In this document: positions 54,264 through 63,577 of the stretch, piece after piece
Layout of the letters: the number at the start of each line of letters is the position of its first letter
Position numbering within the stretch: the first letter of the stretch is position 1
Source of the DNA: Phaeobacter sp. CECT 5382
GTDB lineage: Bacteria > Pseudomonadota > Alphaproteobacteria > Rhodobacterales > Rhodobacteraceae
Direction of reading: 5' to 3'
Assembly (NCBI RefSeq): GCF_001457775.1
Contig: NZ_CYSG01000015.1
Span: 1 to 64,000, forward strand
Length of the DNA: 64,000 nt
Made by a program: the position numbers and the translations under genes
Notes under the pieces: generated by a model
What the model saw: the letters and a program-made list of their open reading frames with translations, nothing else
What the model was told of the DNA's origin: nothing
The model's database searches: none

Positions 54264-55778
54264 CTAAATATCCACGTAGGTTTCCACCGCCTCCAGTGCC
54301 ACCTCATAGCCCCAGAGGCGACGTAGGTGTTTCACCACCTCACTCCGATTTTCCTCCTCAAGGTGGATGCCATCACGCACCGTATGGGTCAGGATAAGGC
54401 GGCGATCCCCGCGCAGATCCGCATCTGTCACCTGTATGTCCGGCTCCAGATAGGCCAGGTCATACTGATGCGCCAGTGCCCGGCGGATCGCCTTGTAGCC
54501 CGCCCGGTTGTGGATCTGGCTCACCACCATCTCCTGTTGATCCTCGTTGTCGGCCAGGGCAAAAAGCTTGAACTTGCGCATCAGATGTGGCGAGAGATAC
54601 TGCTGAATAAAGCTCTCATCGCGGTAGTTCTCCCAGGCATCACGCAGCACCTGCCGCCAATCCGCATGGCCTGCGACATCCGGAAACCAGTCGCGATCTT
54701 CTTCGGTCGGGTCTTCGCAGATGCGTTTGATATCCATCATCATGGCAAAGCCCAGCGCATAGGGGTTGATGCCGGAATAGCGTGGATCATCGTAGTCAGG
54801 CTGCAACACCACATTGGTATGGCTGTGCATCATCTCCATAAAGGCGCCTTCGGTGATGCGCCCCTGCGCAAAGAGTTCATTGATGATGTAGTAATGCACA
54901 AAGGTGGCGCAGCCTTCGTTCATCACCTTGGTCTGTTTTTGCGGGTAAAAATACTGCGCCAGCATCCGCACAATGCGCAGCAGTTCCCGCTGCCAGGGCT
55001 CCAGAACCGGGCTGTGCTTTTCCAGAAAATACAGGATGTTCTCCTGCGGTAGGCTCATCTGTTTTCGGCGCGCATGATAGGGCGCATCCCCGTCCATTTC
55101 GGCCTTGTCGCGCCCCAGGGTGGCGTCCGTCCAGATATCCAGCAGGCTGCGACTGGACTCGTAGCCCTCACGCACCCGCTGCATCGCCTCCTGTTCTTGC
55201 GCGGTTGGCTTGGGCGGGCGGCCGTAGCGGAATACTCCCTGCGTTTGCAAGGCATGGGCTGCATCCAGGATCTCTTCGACTGCATCCAACCCGTAGCGTT
55301 CTTCGCAGGCGGCAATGTAGTTTTTCGCAAAGGCCAGATAGTCGTGAATGCCGTCTGCATCTGTCCATTGCTGGAACAGATAGTTATTCTTGAAGAAATG
55401 GTTATGCCCAAAGGCGGCATGCGCCATCACCAAGGTTTGCATCGCCATGGTGTTTTCTTCCATGTTGTAGCTGATGCAGGGGTTGGAGTTGATGACGATT
55501 TCATAAGCCAGACCTTGTCGCCCCGTCCGATAGAGCGCCTCGTCGCGGGCAAAATGTTTGCCAAAGGACCAGTGCTGGTACATCAGCGGCAAGCCCACAC
55601 AGGAATAGGCATCCAGCATCTGCTCCGCCGAGATGATCTCGATCTGGTTCTGATAGACATTCAGCCCCAGATCATTCAACGCGATGTCTTCGATGGCATC
55701 ACGGGCTTTTTCCATCAGCTCAAAGGTCCATTCCGGCCCGTCAAACAGCAAACCTGACCCTGGTTTCGCGTCAAGCAT
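54264..55778 (-). CDS. spoVR: SpoVR family protein (YcgB)
   Basis: A 504-residue SpoVR-like protein. It opens with GPEWTFELMEKARDAIEDIA, then QNQIEIISAEQMLDAYSCVG and NEGCATFVHYYIINEL, all hallmark blocks of the family. Its biochemical role is not established; in enterobacteria ycgB is coexpressed with yeaGH under RpoS or nitrogen stress. It overlaps the yeaH stop by 8 bases. Third gene of the prkA-yeaH-spoVR operon. Confidence 0.93.
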   Translation of the reverse strand: MLDAKPGSGLLFDGPEWTFELMEKARDAIEDIALNDLGLNVYQNQIEIISAEQMLDAYSCVGLPLMYQHWSFGKHFARDEALYRTGRQGLAYEIVINSNPCISYNMEENTMAMQTLVMAHAAFGHNHFFKNNYLFQQWTDADGIHDYLAFAKNYIAACEERYGLDAVEEILDAAHALQTQGVFRYGRPPKPTAQEQEAMQRVREGYESSRSLLDIWTDATLGRDKAEMDGDAPYHARRKQMSLPQENILYFLEKHSPVLEPWQRELLRIVRMLAQYFYPQKQTKVMNEGCATFVHYYIINELFAQGRITEGAFMEMMHSHTNVVLQPDYDDPRYSGINPYALGFAMMMDIKRICEDPTEEDRDWFPDVAGHADWRQVLRDAWENYRDESFIQQYLSPHLMRKFKLFALADNEDQQEMVVSQIHNRAGYKAIRRALAHQYDLAYLEPDIQVTDADLRGDRRLILTHTVRDGIHLEEENRSEVVKHLRRLWGYEVALEAVETYVDI

Positions 55779-57102
55779 TCTGACCTCCCTTCACGCGTGG
55801 CAGAAAGAACTCCCGGAAGATCGGATAGATATGTTCCGGCATCGACACACGCTGCATTTCAAAATGCGGCGCCTGGGCTTTGACCTCGCGGTAATTCTGC
55901 CAGAGATCATCCCCGGTTTCCGGTGAATTGAGCAGCGCGGTGGACATCTCCGCGATAATTTCCATATAGGCGTAGTACTGACAGACCGGCAAAATATCGT
56001 TCAACAACAGATGCTTGCATCGCGTCGAGTCATTGCCAAAGTTTTCCCCGTCCGAGGCCTGCGCCCCATAGATATTCCATTCATCGGGCGGATAACGGTC
56101 TGCAATGATCTCACGCATCTTGTCGAGCGCAGTCGACACGATGGTACCGCCGGTTTCACGGGCATAGAAAAAGGTATCTTCATCCACCTCCTGGGCATGG
56201 TGAGTGTGGCGGATGAACACCAATTCGGTATGTTCATAGCAGCGCGACAGGAACAGATGCAGCAGCAGGAAAAACCGCTTGCCCAGATCTTTTTCGCGTT
56301 CCTGCATAGAGCCCGAGACATCCATCAGACAGAATACCACCGCGCGTGAGTTGCGGATCTTTTCCGGCACGAAGGTATCATAGCGCAGATCAAGCGGATC
56401 GATATAGCCGACCACCCGACGCTTACGCCGCAGACCGTCTAGGCGCTCCTGCAGCTCTGCCAGCAGAGCCTCCTGCGAAGCAGACAGCGGCGCCAGAGCC
56501 TCCAGGGCGCTGATTTCCGCCTCCAGCTCAGCCTGCGCCTGCGTCGACGGGCGTCGCAGGGCAATCCGACGCCCCAGAGAATTGCGCATGGTGCGTACAA
56601 GGTTGAGGTTGTTTGGCGTGCCCGCTGTCGTCAGACCTGCCCGGCGGGTGCCGATGGTTTCGGTCTCCACCATGGTTTTTTCGACCAGATCGGGCAGTTC
56701 CAACCCATCAAACAGGATTTCGAGGTATTCATCACGGCTCAGCGTGAAAGAAAACTCATCCTCACCTTCGCCATCCTCAGAAGCCTCGCCACCGCCCTGC
56801 CCTGTCCCGCCTTTGGGTTTCGGGATGGTGTCGCCTACGACAAACTCCTTGTTGCCCGGCAGGACATATTGGCGATTGCCACCCTTGGCGCCATGAAAAA
56901 AGCGCGGCTCCTTCAATCCCCGTGCGGGGATTGTCACTTTTTCGCCGTCGGCTGCCACGCCCTCTCCATCCTGGATGGATTTGTCGCGCACCGACCGGTC
57001 GACACGCTCTTTGATATTTTCCCGGGCACGACGCAGGAACCGTTGCCGGTTGCCATGACTTTTGCCCTTTGGATTGGCGCGCCTGTCGATGAATTGATGC
57101 AT
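55771..57102 (-). CDS. yeaH: DUF444/YeaH family protein with VWA-like domain
   Basis: A 443-residue protein. The N-terminal basic stretch (PKGKSHGNRQRFLRRARENI) is followed by a Gly/Glu-rich linker near 98-117 and a von Willebrand A-like C-terminal domain with the MIDAS motif DVSGS at 261-265. A later threonine in the TGGTIVSTAL segment is in keeping with VWA metal sites. Family function is unknown but it is always found with PrkA. It starts 18 bases after prkA stops. Confidence 0.93.
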   Translation of the reverse strand: MHQFIDRRANPKGKSHGNRQRFLRRARENIKERVDRSVRDKSIQDGEGVAADGEKVTIPARGLKEPRFFHGAKGGNRQYVLPGNKEFVVGDTIPKPKGGTGQGGGEASEDGEGEDEFSFTLSRDEYLEILFDGLELPDLVEKTMVETETIGTRRAGLTTAGTPNNLNLVRTMRNSLGRRIALRRPSTQAQAELEAEISALEALAPLSASQEALLAELQERLDGLRRKRRVVGYIDPLDLRYDTFVPEKIRNSRAVVFCLMDVSGSMQEREKDLGKRFFLLLHLFLSRCYEHTELVFIRHTHHAQEVDEDTFFYARETGGTIVSTALDKMREIIADRYPPDEWNIYGAQASDGENFGNDSTRCKHLLLNDILPVCQYYAYMEIIAEMSTALLNSPETGDDLWQNYREVKAQAPHFEMQRVSMPEHIYPIFREFFLPRVKGGQNA

Positions 57103-57120
57103 CTGCTCCGACGCCCCTTG

Positions 57121-59055
57121 TTACCCTGCCTTGTTCACGCGCATGTACCATTCCACCAGACGCCGGACCTGACGGTCGGTGTAGCCATGGCTGCGCATGC
57201 GTTCGACAAACTCCTGATGTTTGCCTTCGGTCTTGCTGTCCTTCTTGCTGCCGAAACTGATCACTGGCAGCAGTTCTTCAACCTGACTGAACATGTGCTT
57301 TTCGATCACGTCCCGCAGCTTTTCATAGGAATTCCAGGCCGGGTTGGACCCCGTATTGGCGCGATGGCGCAGTGCGAACTTGACCACCTCATTGCGGAAA
57401 TCCTTGGGGTTGGCGATGCCCACCGGTTTTTCAATCTTGCTCAGCTCTCCATCCAGAATTTCGCGATCATAAAGCTGGCCCGTGTCTGGATCTTTGTAAT
57501 CCTGCTCTTCGATCCAGGCATCCGCATAGGAGATATAGCGGTCAAAAACGTTCTGTCCGTATTCCGTATAGCTTTCGAGATAGGCCTTCTGGATCTCATT
57601 GCCGATGAATTCTTCATAGCGCGGCGCCAGATCCGATTTGATAAATTCGAGATAGGCCGCTTCGGTCTCTGCCGGGAACTGCTCGCGCTTGATCATCTGT
57701 TCGAGCACATACATCAGATGTACCGGATCGGCCGCCACCTCATCGGTGTCAAAGTTGAAGGTCGAGGACAGAACCTTGAAAGCAAAACGGGTAGAAATCC
57801 CGTTCATCCCCTCATCGACGCCGGCCCTGTCCTGATACTCCTGCACAGTCTTGGCCTTGGGGTCGGTGTCTTTCAGGCTTTCGCCATCATAGACCCGCAT
57901 CTTGGAGTAGAGGTTCGAATTTTCATGCGGCTTCAGCCGGGTCAGGACCGAAAACCGGCTGAGGATCTTCATGGTTTCCGGCGCGCAGGGCGCATTCGCC
58001 AACTCACTGTGCTGGATCAGCTTGTCGTAGATCTGTGCCTCATCACTGACGCGCAGGCAGTAGGGCACCTTGACGATCGACACCCGGTCAATAAAAGCCT
58101 CGTTGTTCTTGTTGTTTTTGAAAGCCTGCCATTCGCTTTCATTTGAATGCGCTAGCACCAACCCATTAAAAGGGATGGCGCCAAAGCTTTCGGTGCCCAT
58201 GTAATTGCTTTCCTGGGTCGCCGTCAGCAGCGGGTGCAACATCTTGATCGGCGCCTTGAACATCTCGACAAATTCCAGAATGCCCTGATTGGCGCGATTA
58301 AGACCGCCAGAGAAACTATAGGCATCCGGGTTGTCCTGGCTGAAATGTTCCAGCTGGCGGATATCGACCTTGCCCACCAGGGTCGATATGTCCTGATTGT
58401 TCTCGTCGCCCGGCTCCACCTTGGCGACCGCTATGCGCCGCAGGCCCGAAGGATAGAGGCGCACCACCGAAAACTTGCTGATATCGCCGCCGAACTCATC
58501 CAGCCGCTGCACCGCCCAGGGCGACATAAGCCCCGGCAGCCGATGACGGGCAATGCCGTATTCCTTTTCCAGGATCGGCCCCATGCGCTCAGGATCGAAC
58601 AGGCCGAGCGGGCTTTCAAAGATAGGCGATAGTTGATCACCTGCCTTAAGCACATAGATCGGCTGGTCCTCGACCAGACGTTTCAGCTGCTCTGCGAGGG
58701 AGGATTTGCCGCCGCCCACCGGCCCCAGCAGATAGAGGATCTGCTTGCGTTCCTCCAATCCCTGTGCGGCATGACGGAAATAGCCCACGATACGCTCGAT
58801 GGTGTCTTCCATCCCATAGAACTCTTTGAAGGCGCGATACTGTTTGATGGTGCGGTTCTGAAAGATCGGCCCCAGCCGGGCGTCCTTTGAGGTATCAACC
58901 AGCTCCTCTTCGCCAATCGCCTTGAGCATCCGCTCCGCCACATTGGCATAGAGACTGGGATCATCGCGACAGGCGTCAAGATAGTCATAAAGAGACATCT
59001 CCTGCTCGCGGCTCTGGCCATACTGCTCTGCAAAAATCTCGGCAATGTCTTTCAT
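57121..59055 (-). CDS. prkA: PrkA serine protein kinase/AAA+ protein (YeaG)
   Basis: A 644-residue PrkA protein. An AAA-type ATPase core has Walker A GPVGGGKSS at residues 111-119, and a C-terminal kinase-like domain follows. FSGGLNRANQGILEFVEMFK is the family's signature block. Members act as Ser/Thr protein kinases or AAA+ proteases in stress adaptation. GGAGG precedes the ATG. It heads the prkA-yeaH-spoVR operon; the promoter must lie in the gene-free stretch upstream. Confidence 0.95.
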   Translation of the reverse strand: MKDIAEIFAEQYGQSREQEMSLYDYLDACRDDPSLYANVAERMLKAIGEEELVDTSKDARLGPIFQNRTIKQYRAFKEFYGMEDTIERIVGYFRHAAQGLEERKQILYLLGPVGGGKSSLAEQLKRLVEDQPIYVLKAGDQLSPIFESPLGLFDPERMGPILEKEYGIARHRLPGLMSPWAVQRLDEFGGDISKFSVVRLYPSGLRRIAVAKVEPGDENNQDISTLVGKVDIRQLEHFSQDNPDAYSFSGGLNRANQGILEFVEMFKAPIKMLHPLLTATQESNYMGTESFGAIPFNGLVLAHSNESEWQAFKNNKNNEAFIDRVSIVKVPYCLRVSDEAQIYDKLIQHSELANAPCAPETMKILSRFSVLTRLKPHENSNLYSKMRVYDGESLKDTDPKAKTVQEYQDRAGVDEGMNGISTRFAFKVLSSTFNFDTDEVAADPVHLMYVLEQMIKREQFPAETEAAYLEFIKSDLAPRYEEFIGNEIQKAYLESYTEYGQNVFDRYISYADAWIEEQDYKDPDTGQLYDREILDGELSKIEKPVGIANPKDFRNEVVKFALRHRANTGSNPAWNSYEKLRDVIEKHMFSQVEELLPVISFGSKKDSKTEGKHQEFVERMRSHGYTDRQVRRLVEWYMRVNKAG

Positions 59056-59926
59056 CGGGATCTAGCCTCCTGGGTTATGCTTCGCCTTTCCTCCTGGCGG
59101 TGGTACACGCGCACAGACAGAGTGTGCCCAGCACGTGGGCCATGGATGTCCGCGTTAGTAATTTTTGTTTTGAGTTCTGCTCTTAGCCGACGGCCCAGTA
59201 GGTGCCCGGCGCCCGCTCTAAAGGTGGGCTTAACCCGGCAAACTCTGACTACAAGTTGCCGTTCGGTTTTACACAAGGTTACACTATTTGTGGTCTTCAT
59301 ACTATTCTGAACTGGTATATTTTTAATTAATTGCCAGTGGAATTTTAGAAAACTCTTCTCACAGCCACGCGAGTTCACGTGAAAATCCCCCCAGACCGCA
59401 CCCGGAATATCGACCGTAGTCGACTTGCTAGGCCCCTCTTTTCAACGGATCTAAACAGCAGGTTCAAGACCCTGGAAAACCGAACTTTAACTAGCAGAAC
59501 CTCAGCAGGAAGCCCACTTGGCACAGTCCTTCCAAGAAACTCTCCATAGAGTTCTGGATAGTGTTCTGGCTCAAAGCTCTGCTGCCAAACCGGATAGCTG
59601 TGCCAGGTGCCCCCAGTTGCAAGCCCCCGCATTCCCGCCACATTTCGCGCAGTTTTTGCACCTGCCGTTAACCTTTTGGTAAGAAATTGCCAAATCCGAC
59701 CCCGAAATCCGGCCCTGCACGGAAAACCTGCGACAAACAAGACACTATGAGGCGCAATTCATCTCAACCTCTGCCCGCTCAAGGCTAGACTTTTGATTCA
59801 AATTCGACGCAATATACCCTCAATATGGCCGCAAAGAACGGCCTTGAGGCAGAATTTACAGGCACAGGACTCTCGTAACCCCCTGGATTAGTGGGGTTAC
59901 GCGATCTAGAAGCGAGCGGCAAAAAA
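59056..59926. other. Long gene-free region between prkA and the adhesin operon
   Basis: 871 bases between divergent operons. No supported gene. A minus-strand frame at 59375-59740 (121 codons) has biased Arg/Leu/Gly composition and no recognisable motif or ribosome binding site. The region has AT-rich patches near 59300-59350 and 59790-59830, suitable for promoters on both sides, and ends with a hairpin at 59875-59900. Confidence 0.5.
59875..59900 (+). promoter_or_regulatory. Hairpin in the leader of the adhesin gene
   Basis: GTAACCCC/GGGGTTAC, a perfect 8-base stem with a 10-base loop, 26 bases before the adhesin ATG. The ribosome binding region (GCGAGCGGCAAAAAA) is weak, so the hairpin may influence translation, or it may end leftover upstream transcription. 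Confidence 0.45.
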
Positions 59927-62179
59927 ATGAGCACTGTTGGATTTATTACCCGTGATCTTTCGGGAACCACACGTCAAAGCACTTTTTCCGAGGGCACGCC
60001 CTCTTCTCTGGACACCACCCAAGCCAAAGATATCTCGCTGAATCTCAGCGCCTCCGATATCGACAGTTATGCACGACGCGGTGCAGACCTGCATCTTGTC
60101 CTCGCGGACGGGCAGATCCTTGTGTTGCAAAACTATTATGGCCAGGGCACCTCCGGCGGCAAGAACCTCTTCCTCAGCGAAGAAGGCGATTTCGTCGAGG
60201 TCATTCTGGAGGACAAGGCCGAAGGCGTTCTCTTTGCCAGCTACGAACCACTCGATCTGTCCGGTAAATGGTCGGCCTATGATGACATGGTCTTCCTTGA
60301 CGTTGATCGCATTGAACCTGTGATTGCCCCCCTCGCGGCGCCGCTGTTTGGCGGGCTTGGCGCAGCTGGTGCTGCGGCCGGGGTCGCAGGCGCAGCCGTA
60401 ATTGCCGGCGGTGGCGGAGGTGGCGGCGGCGGAGGTGGTGGCGGAAATGGCAATGTCATCCTGCCCACCGTGGACAATCCTGACGCTACCTATCCGATTG
60501 GTGGTAACACAACCGATCCAGTGGTGATCACCGGCACCGGCATTCCGGGTTCTGAAGTCGAAGTCGATATGGGAGGCATCACGCAGACAACCATCATCGG
60601 TGACGATGGCACCTGGGAGGTCACTTTCCCGGTGACCGATCTGCCTGTCGATGGCAATTATGACACCACCGTTCAGGTCATTGATCCGGGCGACACCACA
60701 TATGATCTGGATGGCCCCACTGTCATCATCGACACCACCCCACCAGAAATCGAAGTCACCAGCGGCACCCAGTCCACCGGCGATGTGGTCAACGGTTCCG
60801 AACAGTCCAGCGGCACTGTGATCACCGGCACCGGCGAAGCAGGTGCCACCGTGCTGGTCGAGATCAATGGCTTCTCGCATAGCACGACTGTGGGCGGGGA
60901 TGGCAGCTGGTCCGTGACTTTTGACGCGAGCGAGATCGCCACCGGAGACTATTCCACCGGCATCGCGATCACCACAACAGATGATTTCGACAACAGCTCC
61001 AGCTACACCGAAACGCTTGTGGTCGATACCGAAACCGCGCTGAGCTTCAACACTGTTGAAGGCGACAATATGGTCAATGCCGCCGAGGCTTCGGATGGCG
61101 TCACCCTGACAGGGACCGGCGAAGCCGGAGCGGCCATCTCGGTCGTGTTCCAGGGCGTGACCCAAACGACGACCGTGGCAGGCGATGGCAGCTGGTCCGT
61201 GAGCTATGACGCCAGCGATATCGCGTCTGGCACCTACGACAGCAGCTTTACCGTTACCGCTACGGATCTGGCCGGCAACACCATCACCAGCAGCCATGAT
61301 ATTCGAGTTGATACCGAGGTGGATCCCTTCACCGTCGAACCCAACCAGACCAGCAACGACATCATCAACCAAGACGAACTCACCGCTGGTTTCTCCTTGC
61401 AGGGAACGGTTGAGCCCGGCTCTTCGGTTGTGGTCACCATCAACAGTGTTGCCGCAACTGCCATCGTCGATGCGGCCGGCAATTGGAGCGTCGCTTATGA
61501 TGCCTCGGATTTCCCTCGCGGCGAGTATGAAGTCGAGGCCACCATTGTTGCCACCGACGCACTCGGCAACAGCGAGACACTGACCGAGACTTTCGAAATA
61601 GATACCGTGTTCGAAGCCCCGGTGATCGACCAGATCACCAATGATATCAGCACCGAAGATCTCACCGCTCTCTCTATCGAAGGCGTGGGGGGCACCCATA
61701 CCATCTCCGCCCTCGAAGGCGACGGCACCGCCTCGACCCTCTCGGCAACCGAAGCGGAAATCGGTGGCTCCACTTGGGCCTTCCTGGATATTCCGGTGCC
61801 GGACGGAACTGATCTGGTCGTCAGCAATGTGGATTCTCTCAACAACACATCCAGCACCCTGATCGTGCTTGAAGACAACGCCACAACGGCCAGCACGCTG
61901 GATCATGCCGCCTTGGGAGGTTTCAACATCGACGAGTTGGATCTGGCAACAACTGTGAATGTGCAGCTGGAGCTCGACGAGGCCACAATCAAGGCGCTCT
62001 CCGAGAACTCCGACACGCTCACCATTCACAGCGGTGATAGCGACGACACCGTCACCGTGACTGATGCAACGCTTGCCGGCACCCGGAACGTCGGTGGCGA
62101 GGCTTATAACGTCTATACTGTCGGCAATGACGGCACGACCCTGGTCATTGATCAAGACATCAACGTCAACATCATCTGA
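59927..62179 (+). CDS. Secreted Ig-repeat adhesin (BapA-prefix type)
   Basis: A 750-residue acidic protein without a Sec signal. Residues 1-135 resemble the BapA-like N-terminal prefix of type I-secreted biofilm proteins. A run of 13 glycines (161-173) follows an Ala-rich segment. About 181-570 holds four Ig-like repeats of about 95 residues, each with a (T)GTGEAG-type start and a DGSWSV core. The C-terminal 180 residues are non-repetitive, Thr/Asp-rich and end hydrophobic (DINVNII), as type I secretion signals often do. RTX nonapeptides are absent. The ATG at 59927 is chosen; a GTG at 59891 lies in the hairpin. The secretion genes follow directly. Confidence 0.8.
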   Translation: MSTVGFITRDLSGTTRQSTFSEGTPSSLDTTQAKDISLNLSASDIDSYARRGADLHLVLADGQILVLQNYYGQGTSGGKNLFLSEEGDFVEVILEDKAEGVLFASYEPLDLSGKWSAYDDMVFLDVDRIEPVIAPLAAPLFGGLGAAGAAAGVAGAAVIAGGGGGGGGGGGGGNGNVILPTVDNPDATYPIGGNTTDPVVITGTGIPGSEVEVDMGGITQTTIIGDDGTWEVTFPVTDLPVDGNYDTTVQVIDPGDTTYDLDGPTVIIDTTPPEIEVTSGTQSTGDVVNGSEQSSGTVITGTGEAGATVLVEINGFSHSTTVGGDGSWSVTFDASEIATGDYSTGIAITTTDDFDNSSSYTETLVVDTETALSFNTVEGDNMVNAAEASDGVTLTGTGEAGAAISVVFQGVTQTTTVAGDGSWSVSYDASDIASGTYDSSFTVTATDLAGNTITSSHDIRVDTEVDPFTVEPNQTSNDIINQDELTAGFSLQGTVEPGSSVVVTINSVAATAIVDAAGNWSVAYDASDFPRGEYEVEATIVATDALGNSETLTETFEIDTVFEAPVIDQITNDISTEDLTALSIEGVGGTHTISALEGDGTASTLSATEAEIGGSTWAFLDIPVPDGTDLVVSNVDSLNNTSSTLIVLEDNATTASTLDHAALGGFNIDELDLATTVNVQLELDEATIKALSENSDTLTIHSGDSDDTVTVTDATLAGTRNVGGEAYNVYTVGNDGTTLVIDQDINVNII

Positions 62180-62272
62180 CCCATCGGGGATCTGATCCAT
62201 CGGGTCGGCGCGGGCACAGCCTTTGTCGCCGCCCCCAATCACAGGCCTAAAAAGAAAAAGGCGAGGGGCAGT

Positions 62273-63577
62273 ATGCATTTGGCACGACCCATTGGCGTTC
62301 TGGCACTGTTGTGCAGCCTGTCGGCCTGCGCTGATGGGCTGCCTTTTCTGGGTGGTCAGGCGGGCGAAGACAGCGATGTCACTCGGCGTGTCAGCAATTT
62401 TGAACAGCCCGAAGGCGAAGAGGCATCCGCCGTCATCTCCACTCTGCTTGAGCGGCGCTCGCTGCTCGACAGGGAGAGTATCTATGGCACCGTCGCCGAG
62501 GCCGCTGTTGCCGCCTCTGCCCGTGCCTCCGAGGCCGAACTGGTCAGCGCCAAGCTGAGGGCCGAAGCGGAAGCCAAAAACTGGCTGCCCACAATCGGCC
62601 CCTCTGTCAGTCTGACCGATCTTGGGGATCTGGTGGCCAGCATGCTGATCGAACAGGTTCTGTTCGACAATGGCCGCCGCAAGGCCGAACGCGACTTTGC
62701 TGCAGCAGACGTCGAAGTCGCTGCTGTCAATCTGTCCATCGACATGAACGAACGGGTGGAAAACGCGGTTGGCCTCTATGTGGGCGGTCTGCGAGGCGAT
62801 GAAAAGGCCGCCTTCAACGGGCGAGCTCTGAAACAGATGCAGGAATTCCGCCGCATCGTCAGTGGCCGCGTCGAGGGCGGGCTTTCGGACCGCTCTGATC
62901 TCAATGTGGTCGACAGCAAAATCAATGGCATGCGCAATGCCCGCACCACCGCCCAGGATGCCGCCGCCACCGCGCGAGCCGAACTGACGGCCATGACCGG
63001 GCAAAGTTTTGACGAAAAACCCAGCACGCTGGATCTTGGCACCCCACCTTCGGGGTCACAGTATCTGTCGGTGTTGAAGTCCCAATCGGTCGCCAATCGC
63101 TCCGTCGCTGAGGCCAAGGTGGGCCGGGCAGGTCTGCTGCCGCAGATTGCTGCCGCTGGCAATATCACTTCAGACGGATCCGGCGCGGGCCTGACCCTGG
63201 ATTTGGCAGAACCACTGGGACTAGGCACCCCGGCGGCGCTCAAGGCGATAAAAGCCAGCGAAGAAGCAGCCCGTCGTCAGATTGGCGAGGCCGAAGAAGA
63301 CGCGCGACGCACATACTCGCGTCAGATCCAGCGCCTGGCATCCTACAAGAGACAAACCACCGAAACCGCCTCTTTGGCGCGTACCAGCCGCGAAACCTAT
63401 CGGCTGTTCAAAGCTCAGTTTGAGGCCGGCCAGCGGCCAGTGATGGATGTGGTGTCGATCTACGAAGAACTGGTCCAGCGCGAGCAGGACTACATTGATG
63501 CAAAATACCAGGTGGTTCTGATCCAGCTGGAACTGGCACGCGATATGGGCCTTTTGGCGGATGGGGATACGATTTGA
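62273..63577 (+). CDS. TolC-family outer-membrane lipoprotein
   Basis: A 434-residue outer membrane efflux protein. The N-terminal signal ends with a lipobox, LSAC with Cys19, so the mature protein should be lipid-anchored. Helical OEP repeats follow, with tell-tale segments such as NAVGLYVGGLRGDEKAAFNG and YRLFKAQFEAGQRPVMDVVS near the C-terminus. It forms the outer-membrane channel for the neighbouring adhesin. GCGAGGGG precedes the ATG. Its stop overlaps the next gene's start. Confidence 0.85.
   Translation: MHLARPIGVLALLCSLSACADGLPFLGGQAGEDSDVTRRVSNFEQPEGEEASAVISTLLERRSLLDRESIYGTVAEAAVAASARASEAELVSAKLRAEAEAKNWLPTIGPSVSLTDLGDLVASMLIEQVLFDNGRRKAERDFAAADVEVAAVNLSIDMNERVENAVGLYVGGLRGDEKAAFNGRALKQMQEFRRIVSGRVEGGLSDRSDLNVVDSKINGMRNARTTAQDAAATARAELTAMTGQSFDEKPSTLDLGTPPSGSQYLSVLKSQSVANRSVAEAKVGRAGLLPQIAAAGNITSDGSGAGLTLDLAEPLGLGTPAALKAIKASEEAARRQIGEAEEDARRTYSRQIQRLASYKRQTTETASLARTSRETYRLFKAQFEAGQRPVMDVVSIYEELVQREQDYIDAKYQVVLIQLELARDMGLLADGDTI

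Noticed and set aside
59375-59740. 121-codon minus-strand frame upstream of prkA
   Set aside because: No ribosome binding site, no motif, biased composition; judged non-coding.
59906-63004. 1,032-codon open frame antisense to the adhesin and TolC-like genes
   Set aside because: It mirrors the repetitive, GC-rich adhesin on the other strand, has no family-like sequence, and the sense genes have clear domains and a signal.
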